Part shown: positions 47,201-58,235 of the stretch, one piece after another
How positions within the stretch are numbered: the stretch's first letter is position 1
Layout of the letters: every line of letters begins with the position of its first letter
Origin: Oopsacas minuta
Lineage: Eukaryota > Porifera > Hexactinellida > Lyssacinosida > Leucopsacidae
DNA length: 64,000 nucleotides
Assembly: GCA_024704765.1 (NCBI GenBank)
Contig: JAKMXF010000088.1
Span: 372,001-436,000, forward strand
Direction of reading: 5' to 3'
Program-made: the position numbers and the translations under genes
The notes under the pieces: model-generated
Databases searched by the model: none
Told to the model about the DNA's origin: nothing
Seen by the model: only the letters and a program-made list of their open reading frames with translations

Positions 47201-48517
47201 TTTTCCAATCATTGATGTCTGAATAATGCAATATTATAACAATTGAAGTTATTGTCAAATAATCTTATTGAAGTGCACGTGCGCTTCGTGTATTTAATAA
47301 CAAAAGAATCGTTTATACTATAATTATCGGTGTATTAGCCTACACCCATATCTACATAGGTAGAATATCTCCATGGCTCTCCATAGTTACCAAAAATATG
47401 CAATTGGAATAGAATGAATAGAGATATTTGTATTGTGTAAAACTATTCCCAAATTTGGAGAAAATTAATTTTGAATTTTGGCAGTAGATTCAAGTCTGTG
47501 AGCATGGACTTGTGGTCACATACACTCAAAGTCTCGTTAGTCAAAAATGACTAATACGTATACGTACTCTGGATAGGAAATAGAAATTTTTAGGGCGTAT
47601 GAAAATTATGTATATTTTTTTCGACATATGGAACTTTAAGAAATATATTTAAGCAAACTTACTCTCATCTTTGACATGTGGACTACTCCATTTACTGAGT
47701 ACTTTATTCAGTTTACGGTGTCCTCCCTTATCTGCGAACTTCTGGACCCATGATATGTAATAAGTACTAAGGGATACCTTCAATCTCTCTAGAACATGGA
47801 TCAGCTGATCAGGTGATGTCATGTTCTGCTCAAGCTGATCTACGAACTCTTCTTCAGTGCTCTGACCTAAACACAGGGAAAGATGATAATAATTAAATAT
47901 ACATATATGAATATATATATATATATTGAATTCGCCAAATTACATTATCAAGTACTTCCGTTAAACTAGATCGATCATATTAGGAAGCTACTCAATTGAA
48001 TAACAATTGTAAACAGCAAATTTCTTCTAAAATCTGCATAATTCGGATTACAGTCAACTCCTGTTATGTCGAAGTCTGAAATTGTACAAATATGGTCCCA
48101 AACCGCCAAAGTAACATATGTTTCATCGGTCATATCCAAGGAATTATCACCGGTCCCTTGAGCTTCGATATAACAGGAGGTAACTGTAATTAAAGTGAAT
48201 TCAAATAAATAACCTTGTGAAGAAGAATCCCATCTTTTCTGTAACCAGATTTTGAGTAGATCTTTCCTTTCATTCAAAGGGCGAGTGAAAATACTCGGTT
48301 TAGAGTGTTCAGGTAATTCCATATCGTTTAGCATGGAAAAAAGCATTCGATTTACTTCATCGTTTGTCATTTCATCAATTTCTCTAAGTTTCCTTCGAAG
48401 CCCTTCATCTTCTGTAACGACATTCTTCGCAACGATAATTTTGGATTGTCTTTTCTTAGATAGGAGAGCCTTTCGGGTAGATTTTTGATGTTTAGAATCA
48501 GAAATGGAAGTTGACAT
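38276..48517 (-). CDS. DIAPH: Diaphanous-related formin, copy B
   Basis: Tandem paralog of copy A with the same role in Rho-controlled actin assembly. Twelve exons: 48214-48517, 47663-47866, 45213-45436, 44679-44841, 44356-44519, 43717-43947, 42314-42543, 41243-41548, 40727-40985, 40525-40595, 39851-40382 and 38276-38914, giving 1,108 aa. The GTPase-binding/DID region is at about 40-430 (IKTFMNNKFGLNQMLEEEE; DDYFIRPLYFKLIEQCITQI). A coiled coil spans about 431-495. The short FH1 is at about 507-555 and has two PPPNLPEV motifs. FH2 spans about 580-895, with the canonical GNVMNAGTNNAGSYGF. DAD is VLDNLLDSLRTG plus basic RFVRPRKK (about 1010-1034). The C-terminus is SESTFL, a class I PDZ-ligand pattern. 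Exon 11 equals exons 11+12 of copy A. The exon 8 acceptor is a TAGCAG tandem site (41548 or 41545). Confidence 0.95.
38985..39106. repeat. Half copy of the 33.95-kb TIR element, inverted
   Basis: Ends GAGCTGAAACAAGTTCCCAA and contains AAAATGGTGAAATAATGAC and ACTTGATGCGGGCGG, the reverse complement of blocks at 33,953-34,070. It lies in intron 11 of formin B. Confidence 0.75.
41056..41166. mobile_element. Short TIR element, M4 family
   Basis: Left end CTGTGTAGCTTCCACAAACG, right end CCACAGGCTTTGTGTGAGGTTACAG-like. Contains GAACGCCGAAAAGG and AAATCGCTTTTTCACCACGTTT. Lies in intron 8 of formin B. Confidence 0.65.
41593..41758. mobile_element. Short TIR element, M1 family, near full length
   Basis: Flanked by TA on both sides (41591-41592 and 41759-41760). 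Left end CAGTCAACTCTCGTTATATC, right end CTATAACGGGGAGTTGACTA. The interior has GATAATTACTTCGATAT, TGTTACTTTGACGGTTTGG and CATATTTGTACAATTTCAAA. At 166 bp it is the best full-length example in the window. Confidence 0.9.
42635..42791. mobile_element. Short TIR element, M3 family, full length
   Basis: TA lies on both sides. The left end reads CGGTAGAATACGGATAAGAT and the right end reads TAGGTCTTATTCGAGTTATA then TTG. Fragments with CTCGGATAAGAC ends occur near 1,093, 9,356 and 22,163. It lies in intron 6 of formin B. Confidence 0.75.
43370..43539. mobile_element. Short TIR element, M1 family, full length
   Basis: Left end CAGTAGACTCCGGTTATATC after TA. Right end CTTCGATATAACGGTAGTTG then ACTG, followed by TG. 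The core ACAATATGGTCCCAAATTGT fits the family. Its right end is only about 25 bp from an M5-type end (starting near 43,565). Confidence 0.85.
45437..47662. other. 2.2-kb intron 2 of formin B
   Basis: No nested gene could be supported. It corresponds in position to intron 2 of copy A, which holds the Chibby-like gene; nothing Chibby-like is seen here. Open frames of 65-72 codons in it have no family resemblance. Confidence 0.65.
48051..48186. mobile_element. Short TIR element, M1 family, with TA flanks
   Basis: Left end CAGTCAACTCCTGTTATGTC, right end ATATAACAGGAGGTAACTG, with TA on both sides. It lies in intron 1 of formin B, 28 bp beyond the exon 1 donor. Confidence 0.88.
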
Positions 48518-49880
48518 AATTCGCTACTAAAAACCACAGAAATATATTGTGTATTAATCTGTAATTGTTTTCAAAATTAGGTATATATACTAGCAGAAAG
48601 TTATTGGGTACAATTTGACTACCACTTGAGGTTACATCATAGAAAGTGATCAAAAGTATAATTGATGTAAATCAGCAGAAATTGTCCTTGATAACCTTAC
48701 ACTTTAAAAAAATTTTTTATGTTTAGAAATTGCAGTTTTTGATCATTGTATAAGTACTCTATTCTCTTTGGAAAAAAGAATCCAATGCATATAGAATAAA
48801 ACACAGAATTTCTGGGTTTCTACGGATAAAAGTTGAACAAGACGAGAATAAAATCGCGGGCAAACGAATCGTGAAATTTCACATCAAAATTACGCAAAAT
48901 CTGAAGATCCTTTCAATTCAAATTCAAAGAAGTTCATAAATAATCATAAACTCGGACGAATAAGAAATGTATACACTGTCTATTCGATTATTCGCTTATA
49001 AAGGAATGTGGAATCCAATAATAAGGTTTGGATGCTCCTGTCAGATTCAATTAATGTAATTATAACGCGTTTGCGTTGAAGAAGCTGAATAGAAAACCAA
49101 ACAAAGCCAAGAAAAGTATATGGAAATGTCGACATGTGATCAATCGCAGAATTGTCGTACAGGGTATCATCGGGCCTTTGTATGGCAAATTACATTCAAA
49201 CAATTTTAACAAGGAATAAATATAATTAGATATAATTTGCAAGAATGTCTTGCCATTTCGAATTATAATATAAAGTAGGCTCAGCTTAAGAGGGTACATC
49301 GAGACCAAGCCATTTTGAACCAAATAAGCGAGTAAAGTAACACTATTTGTATGGCTCTGTTTCTGGTCAATTAACCACCAGATTAACCTTGACTAGATTA
49401 AGGGAGTACTGGTTTTAGGAATTGTATAGTGGCCCGTTTATTATCACAGATAGTGAAAATTCTGGGTCTTATGAGTGAGTGGTAATTCAACATGTGTGCT
49501 TTCCAACGCCTCTTTCGAAGAGATTTTGAGTGTCAAGTCCCATTGAAATGCGGAAACAGTGGAATTGTCTCACTTTTTACTAAAATACAACCTCTTGTCT
49601 GATAATTATCTTAGTATTTAGTAGTACCCGATTCGCCAGATAGAAAATCATATTTTGCATGAATTTTCCTTGCTAACCCGCGAACTTGCTATTATGTGAA
49701 CTATTACCATACGAAATGCATTTTATACTTGGCTAATTTCGAGGCACGAAGTGCCGAGTCTCATGCGAAGCAGCTCGTATTCAAATAAAACCCGTACAAT
49801 CTAGTGATATAATTATCTAATACAGCATGTTATCTCCTAACAAACATATCCTATAACAAACTAAGTAACCAGTACTCCGT
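48518..49880. other. Intergenic region between formin B and eL31
   Basis: No gene. Presumably contains the formin B promoter. An M5 element starts at 49,273 (AAGTAGGCTCAGCTTAAGAG) and extends to about 49,412. The GC-rich palindromic patch at 49,740-49,785 is related to the one at 24.2 kb. Confidence 0.6.
49740..49785. repeat. GC-rich palindromic patch
   Basis: Reads CGAGGCACGAAGTGCCGAGT (hairpin GGCAC-GAA-GTGCC), then GCGAAGCAGCTCGTAT. It lies about 100 bp from the 3' end of the eL31 coding region. Confidence 0.55.
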
Positions 49881-50255
49881 CTAATCGTCAGGGACTTCTT
49901 CATTCTCCAAGCGCTTGAAACATCTGGGATCAGTAGGCACCCAGGTTACTAGAGTATAAAGTAGATTTTTGGCGTCATCATCCTCATTTCTACGCCGAGA
50001 CAATCTCACTCTAACTCTATAAGGAACATTACGTATGCCATGTGACCAAATGAACTTATTCAAATCTGTATCGATACGGATGTCATCTGTTTTCATGTGC
50101 TTCTTAGCAAACTCTCGGATAGCTTTTATTGCTCTAGGAGCACGCCTTTTAAAACCTATACCGTGAATATATTTGTGTAGGTGTACAGTGAATTCACGGG
50201 TAACTACTTCTTTCTTCGTTGCTCTTCTCTTTACGCCTTTTGCTTTGCTATTCAT
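49881..50255 (-). CDS. RPL31: Large-subunit ribosomal protein eL31
   Basis: Structural protein of the cytosolic 60S subunit, near the peptide exit tunnel. A single exon encodes 124 aa (human 125). The whole length matches the family: [20 protein letters not shown] (about 16-35), [39 protein letters not shown] and [19 protein letters not shown], then LYTLVTWVP near the C-terminus. The frame is intact and no family residue block is missing. An untranslated first exon is possible, because TTCTTAG lies just upstream of the ATG. The uninterrupted coding region contrasts with eL38 nearby, which has four exons. No poly(A) tract that would mark a retrocopy is visible. Confidence 0.97.
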   Translation of the reverse strand: MNSKAKGVKRRATKKEVVTREFTVHLHKYIHGIGFKRRAPRAIKAIREFAKKHMKTDDIRIDTDLNKFIWSHGIRNVPYRVRVRLSRRRNEDDDAKNLLYTLVTWVPTDPRCFKRLENEEVPDD

Positions 50256-50412
50256 CTCGCACTATTTATTCTAAGAATTGGAAATACTTGAAAGTGAATA
50301 TTATTACCGTTAATTAACGCTGTATATTTCCGTATAATAGTAGATTCAGCTAAATTGTGTGACTTTGGTTCGAAAGTATTTTGGCACAATTAAGTGAAAC
50401 TACTTTGCACTA

Positions 50413-50573
50413 CAGTGTAACCTCAATAAACACAAACGGGTCCGTGGAAATGGGGACTTCAAGAAATCAAGTGAAAAATAATAGAGTGATTTCCTAGTCC
50501 CAATAGGAATGAACCTCCACAAACTGGGAAACGGGTCGGTGTCTCTGGAGCCCTGTATGTGGAGGTTACACTG
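50413..50573. mobile_element. Short TIR element, M4 family, full length
   Basis: Left end CAGTGTAACCTCAATAAACA after TA; right end TATGTGGAGGTTACACTG. The interior has AACGGGTCCGTGGAAA, AGAGTGATTTCCTAGTCCCA and AACCTCCACAAACTGGGAAA. It lies between eL31 and TTLL1. Confidence 0.85.
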
Positions 50574-50727
50574 TGAAAATATCTAATATACTTAGCTCGA
50601 AATTGTCATTTTAGAAAATTCACTATCGCAAAATATTTAAAGATCTATGCCCATGCGAATAAAGCAATGATATAAATACACATAAAAGTGAAAGGTTTAC
50701 CAAATCAGTCAGTAAGTATAAATACTC

Positions 50728-52853
<2,126 letters not shown>

Positions 52854-55118
52854 CTAATAACTCAAATAAGAGTTAAGATAGGACATAAATGATTGTTTAT
52901 GCTTGACCATAGCTGCCATTCTCGTACTACGTCTAACTTCATTTTGTAGTAAAAGAGACTCAAAATAATTCTCAATTGATAGGAAAATTTCTTCCTTCAA
53001 TTTTATCATTCGTTCTTTCAAAACATTTTCACGTTCACCCTTTTCGTTAAGATATGTAATTAATTGCTCGATTTCTGTCTTAGTATCGTAATATATCCAT
53101 TCTCCATTCATTTCAGAAAATATTCGATATCCAATTGATGGAATATGCCAATAAGTTCGAAATTCGCGATCTTGTCCAAGTGGCTCGATTGAAAAAGTTT
53201 TCATTTTAACTTGAATTGTTTTAGCTCTTATATTCAGACGTTTGATGACTCGATCAATTTCCTCAGTTTGTAAGTAGTTGAATTTTTTACAAAGTTTATT
53301 TTCGGTCTCATCATCGTCAGCATTTCCGTTAGAAATATCGTTTCGATTATCTCCCAACAATTTTGACCTTTCTTCCCAGAGTTTTGATCGAGTATCGTGT
53401 AATTGTATTGCGAATTTATCAACATAAACTTTGAAACTATGTGACATTCCTACATGATCACATATGAACATTAGAAGTTTAGACTTCGTAGTAATATCTA
53501 ATCTTTTATAACAGGATTCATTTAACCGAGCTGTATCACTCACGAATAGCTCCAATAAAGCTGGTACTTCGAACGGGATCAGCTGATCTACATCTTTACA
53601 CTGTAATTCTCTTAACACCTGAATACAACTTCTAATATAAGATCGTATAGACGTTTCCCAATTTGTCCTGCTTACTGATTTATATCCACCGAATGAATGC
53701 CGGATTAATCCACTCAAACGACCTGTAGTATTCCGTAATAGACTTCTTATAATAGCTACAAATGTTTCAAGTAGGAGCACACATGGGGCTTCGTCTGGAA
53801 ACTCACGTTCCCATAGCAACGCTTCTTCGAAATCGCGGAATGTGAAAGGAGAAAGTTCAATGAATTCATGCATACTGTTTAAGAAATTCCAAGCGAACAA
53901 TAAGTCACCCATGCAGTTAGAAAACGCGAGATCACGTGTACCCACGGGTCGAAGGGATTCCTTAGCACGCTCCCATAACGTCAACTCTTCATCCGGTTTG
54001 GGATACTCGACTGATTCAACAATTTCTACTTGAGACAGACAATGTAAGTATCCACAGTCCATACAGCGAATAACAAGATCTACATTGTTACTATTGTCTT
54101 GTATTTCTTGGGTTATCTTAACGGGTTTTGATTCATTACAGTTATGTAATTGATTCAGAATTGGATTAAGATCGCTAATATTTACAGTGAAAGTAGTTTG
54201 GATAAATTTCTCATTTTCTTTTCGTCTAGATAATTGTTCGGGGGTTTCATTCGCGAATGCTTTAACTCTAATCCTTTTCGGAATATATTTCTCAATCAGA
54301 ATTAAGTTATGTTTCTCTGCAATCTCTTTCCTTACAATATAAGGTAAACCAGGGATTGAAACTCTCTTGTACGTATTATCACGTATAAATTGACGTAATA
54401 CATCTTTACAAAATGATAGTTTATAGCTAGAAATGAAAAGTTTTGCTCTCTTGTCGTTAGCTAGTTGATTAAAGGTATACTGGATTAATTGATCTAATTT
54501 TAATGTATTACCTTGTACAATTTCAAGGACATCTTGATGTAGGTGAGTCGGAAAATATGATACAACCTTGTCAGCTGTTGATTCTGACTCTAGAGCTTGT
54601 TCTAATGTCAATCCACTTCTGCCAGTGCGATCACATATCTTAATAAATAAATTGCAAATTATATAGAATGGACCATGGATACTATTTCAATGAGAAATTT
54701 CTAAGACAGTTTTCAAAGATTCCACTAATTACAGTGGATGCCGGTTATAAGAACATATATTGCTTCTCACAAGGGTGTTCTTATAACCGGAATCCAATGT
54801 ATAGCGATTTAACGGTAATTATTATACACTAGGATAAATTCGTAACTAATAATATATCTTAGAAGAGAACATAAAATAATAAAAATGTTCAAATTATTAA
54901 TTCTATTAATACTACTTATACTATTAATCATATTACGTCATAACAAATATTAATATACTCACCCAATTCTTATCCAGATACCAATGCAACCTAGAAATAT
55001 ACTCCTCATAAGTCTGAAGTATTTCACCAGTTACTCGCATAACAAATACCAACTGGTTGTCTTGTAGGTTGCTAGGGACGGGTAGAGGCTCCCACTGTAT
55101 GTTGTGGTGAGTAGGCAT
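52854..55118 (-). CDS. WAC-DDT-WSD protein, Acf1/WSTF-like, lacking PHD and bromodomain
   Basis: Resembles the N-terminal half of BAZ1A/Acf1 and BAZ1B/WSTF, the large subunits that guide ISWI remodelers. Two exons, 54963-55118 and 52854-54638, join to 1,941 nt and 646 aa. The WAC domain is at about 20-75 (QTYEEYISRLHWYLDKNW, ICDRTGRSGLTLEQALESE). This matches the family pattern in which the conserved Trp and Cys straddle the intron. The DDT domain is at about 292-356 (GDLLFAWNFLNSMHEFIEL). The C-terminal WSD/D-TOX segment is at about 555-600 (FRTYWHIPSIGYRIF, GEWIYYDTKTEIEQL, LNEKGERENVLKER). Family members continue for hundreds of residues to a PHD finger and bromodomain; here a stop follows about 50 residues later. 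Yeast Itc1 also lacks both, so this may be a natural short form. A second, full-length paralog may exist elsewhere. Confidence 0.85.
54732..54799. mobile_element. Short TIR element, M6 family, 68-bp deleted form
   Basis: Left end CAGTGGATGCCGGTTATAAG, right end CTTATAACCGGAATCCAATG, with TA on both sides. It is little more than the two ends back to back. It lies in the intron of the WAC-DDT gene. Confidence 0.9.
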
Positions 55119-55506
55119 GTGTTAGAAGTGTGAAAAAGCGCGATTCTGCTGGATAAGATGCTGTATGAGAGTATGTGTGTGTGTATAGAGCTGGTATAAT
55201 GTAGTCTATGTAACTGTATTGATGAAGTAGAGATGAGTTGGTTGGGGTTGCATAATAAGATTACACATATCGAATTTGTGTTGAAGTTGGACCTCGTTAG
55301 AAAACTGACAATTCCTTATAAGGTAATATAAGCTGAATAAAGACATAACTAACAAGATAATGTTCAAAAGCAGAAAAGAATATTTGTTTAAATACATGAT
55401 TCATCGAATTCTTATGAAAATGAGTGAATTATGAATGTATTAACACTCAAACTAAGGTGATAATTAGCTAAGTATTATTCCTATATTCTATAAACAATTC
55501 TAATCT
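55119..55506. other. Short intergenic space between the WAC-DDT gene and eL38
   Basis: 388 bp, with no gene or repeat recognised. It must hold the promoter of the WAC-DDT gene and the 3' end of eL38. Confidence 0.6.
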
Positions 55507-56372
55507 CTAGCGTTTCTTCTTCTTCTCGTTTATCACTTTGATAGATAGACCTACAAAATGAAATAGGTCTCAGAATAATCTCAGAAATAAGAAGCTTATT
55601 GAGAGGATTTTCCTAATACAGTGAATTGGTTAATACGTATTACTTCTTACAAACGCATAGCGTGTCTGAGATTTCGTAAATACGTAACTACAGTTGTCAT
55701 CAACGCGAAATTAAATTTACATTCATAGAATCTTCTGTAAAACATTGCGAATAGAGCTATAGAGCTATAGTTATCACATAAACAATATAGCAGACAGCAG
55801 CTGACTTCTAGTCTTACTGATAAAGCAGTATTCTCTCAATTGTCATGGGATACTCTCAAAAACTAAATTTCCTTGGTATGCCAAAAACCGCGATAATTAC
55901 CTCGATATCTAACCGATTAAATTTATGCTACTTTTGATGGTTGTTACCATATTTGTACATTTTCAGACTTGGATTTAAGTGAGTGCTATATCGATATATC
56001 CGTGTTCGATATAACGAGAGTTGACTGTATTGCAAATTCTAAATAGGTTACTAACTAACCAGGAGGTAGAGAGCTCTTAAGCTTATCAGCCTTTTCCTTA
56101 TCAGTAACAGCTAGTGTATACAGATACCGAGTACATCTCAATTTGAATTTAGACTTTAGGCTAGTTTCTAGGATCTTTACAGCTAAATAATTAAATTATG
56201 ATGTAATATTCATAAATATACAGATGGTGGAAATGAAGCAACTTACATTTAGCATCTTTCCTTCTAGCTGTGTGTATGAAATCTTTTATTTCCTTAATCT
56301 CACGAGGCTAAGAGAAAGATAAATAGTCAATTAAAGAGCAAGAAATAAATGAACAAATGAACTACTTACCAT
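55507..56372 (-). CDS. RPL38: Large-subunit ribosomal protein eL38
   Basis: Small protein of the cytosolic 60S subunit. Four coding exons, 56370-56372 (the ATG alone), 56247-56307, 56060-56182 and 55507-55550, join to 231 nt and 76 aa. The sequence matches the family end to end: [20 protein letters not shown] (2-21), SVKI, then [20 protein letters not shown] and [20 protein letters not shown], with a basic end KKKKR that makes it slightly longer than the 70-aa human form. No exon is long enough to show as a clear open frame, so the gene was found from the protein motif and splice sites (ATG followed directly by GTAAGTAG). Intron 3 carries an M1 element ending at 56,027. Confidence 0.96.
55888..56027. 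mobile_element. M1-family element, left end decayed, in eL38 intron 3
   Basis: The right end GATATAACGAGAGTTGACTG is followed by TA. The interior has CCGCGATAATTACCTCGATA and CCATATTTGTACATTTTCAG. The left terminal repeat is not recognisable. It ends about 33 bp from the exon 3 donor. Confidence 0.7.
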
Positions 56373-58235
56373 ACTGTTGTTAGTAGATTCAAATATGAGA
56401 AAAAAAATCTCTAATATATAAGCAAAAAGTATGTCACAGTGTAACTTCAACAAATGGAGCCTGTGGGAACGAGAACTTCTGGAAACGGAGTGAAAAGAAA
56501 TAGTGGGAATTCCTAGTCTCATACAAATGAACCTCCACAATCGGGAATTTAGCAGAAACGAGGAAACGGGAGTAGTATATTTCGGCGGACCCGCAACCCG
56601 TTTTTGAGGTTACATGGAAAGTTAATTGATTAATTATCAGAAAGGTTATAAGCATAGTTACTGTGGTACTCATTACCATTTTGATACAATGGAATATAAT
56701 TGAATATTTAGATGGGTTTATTGAAAACAAATCGAACTATTATACATCTTATTTAACGTTAAACAGTCTGTTTTCCCTCCCAAACTCTACTGCATACAAC
56801 AAAACACTCACATTACTATCTACAAATGATCAAAGCTAGTTGAGCCAAGAGATCCTTTCTTTATTGTATTTATTCTAGATCTCAGTATACGATTAATATT
56901 CATACTAGTTCTATCTGTTTGTAACTTCTCCTGTCCGAAATGAATTTATGCTCTAGGAAGAAGATTGAAAAGCAAGACAGTTGTACTATTATTACTCATC
57001 AATGGAAAACTTCTCGTAGTATTGTATAATTTATAAATGCATTTATGCATATCTATCATCTATCATGTATTTAGATTTCATAAATGAATACTACAGTGAA
57101 AAGGGCTGTGGAAACTGAGTGAGAAGTAAATTGAGCGAATTCCTAGTCCCATACGAATGAACCTCAACAATCAAGGAATTTAGTAGAAACGAGGAAACAG
57201 GAGGTAAGTATAATTTTTCCAAACTAGATTATTTATAAAACGAACAAAAACATGTCGGTAGATGAGAAACTCACTCAATATTCCTAAAAACACAATTACA
57301 AAACAGTCCAATTACTGTCTGTATTGTTCAGTAAATTACGTAGCCCTCAAAAGTTGCCATAATATTCCGCTAAGTTGAAGTGCAAAATTGTAATTAACTC
57401 GTATGGTTTTGTTTCAATGCTAGAGTAGTGTAAAGTGATTAAATTGAGAATCCACATAACACCATTGCTTACTCGAACTTCTCAATAAGTGAAGTTCATA
57501 ATCAATCGAGTCCTTATAAGTAGATTTCCCAAAAACATTTCTTGTATTCTACTAGTCTCTTGTGAATTGGTCTTTGTAGCATTTTGTGATTTATTGGATC
57601 AATTTATAGTAATAATTCAGGGCTACATTCTATTGTTATGAATTAATATATTTCACTTTTTTGCAGTTGTACTCCGCTTCTTATAGAGTTCTATAATTAT
57701 GGACATGATATTCGGTACATAGCATCCTTGCTCACTCTCATGGGATCCGGGATTGTACAAGAAATCCAGGGAGGAATTTGGAAATTTTCGTTACTATTTT
57801 GCCAAATAGAGAAAAGTCCCGCAGTAGATGAATTCATTTTGATACCTTCATAAAAGATGATGAATTGCAAAAAATAGTTGATAAATCGCTGTATAATGTG
57901 CATAGTAAACATTACATTCACAGAGTAGATTAAATTCATGGATAATTCTTTGAATTGAATTCTAGTTCATAGATAAAATCTAGTGTACCATTTTAGCATG
58001 AATATTGAAATATATTTTGTTCATATCCAACTGGATGAAACTTTTAGTGAACCAAGTCGGATAAACTCTCGCCATGACGAAGTGATTCTTTGCCCTCTAT
58101 AGCTTGAAAGTAATTGTTTTACTCCGCTTATAACGAAAATGAAACCGGTGTCCCGACACTTCGATATAACTAGTGTTTACTGTATCGATAACCAATGCAA
58201 ATCCGTATTTGAACCTCTAATTTCCAGTTCTAGAA
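56373..58235. other. Divergent intergenic region between eL38 and integrin alpha
   Basis: About 1.9 kb between two divergently transcribed genes, so it should hold both promoters. It contains an M4 element (56,437-56,615) and a second, partial M4 copy (about 57,100-57,230). An M1-like right end (CACTTCGATATAACTAGTGTTTACTG, about 58,157-58,182) lies 50 bp upstream of the integrin start codon. No coding exon was recognised. Confidence 0.6.
56437..56615. mobile_element. Short TIR element, M4 family
   Basis: Left end CAGTGTAACTTCAACAAATG, right end CGTTTTTGAGGTTACATG-like. The interior has CTGGAAACGGAGTGAAAAGA, GGGAATTCCTAGTCTCATAC and GAACCTCCACAATCGGGAAT. It begins about 65 bp upstream of the eL38 start codon. 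Confidence 0.75.

Noticed and set aside
49881..50255. eL31 as a processed pseudogene because it has no introns in the coding region.
   Set aside because: The frame is complete, all conserved blocks are intact, and no poly(A) tract or target-site duplication was seen.
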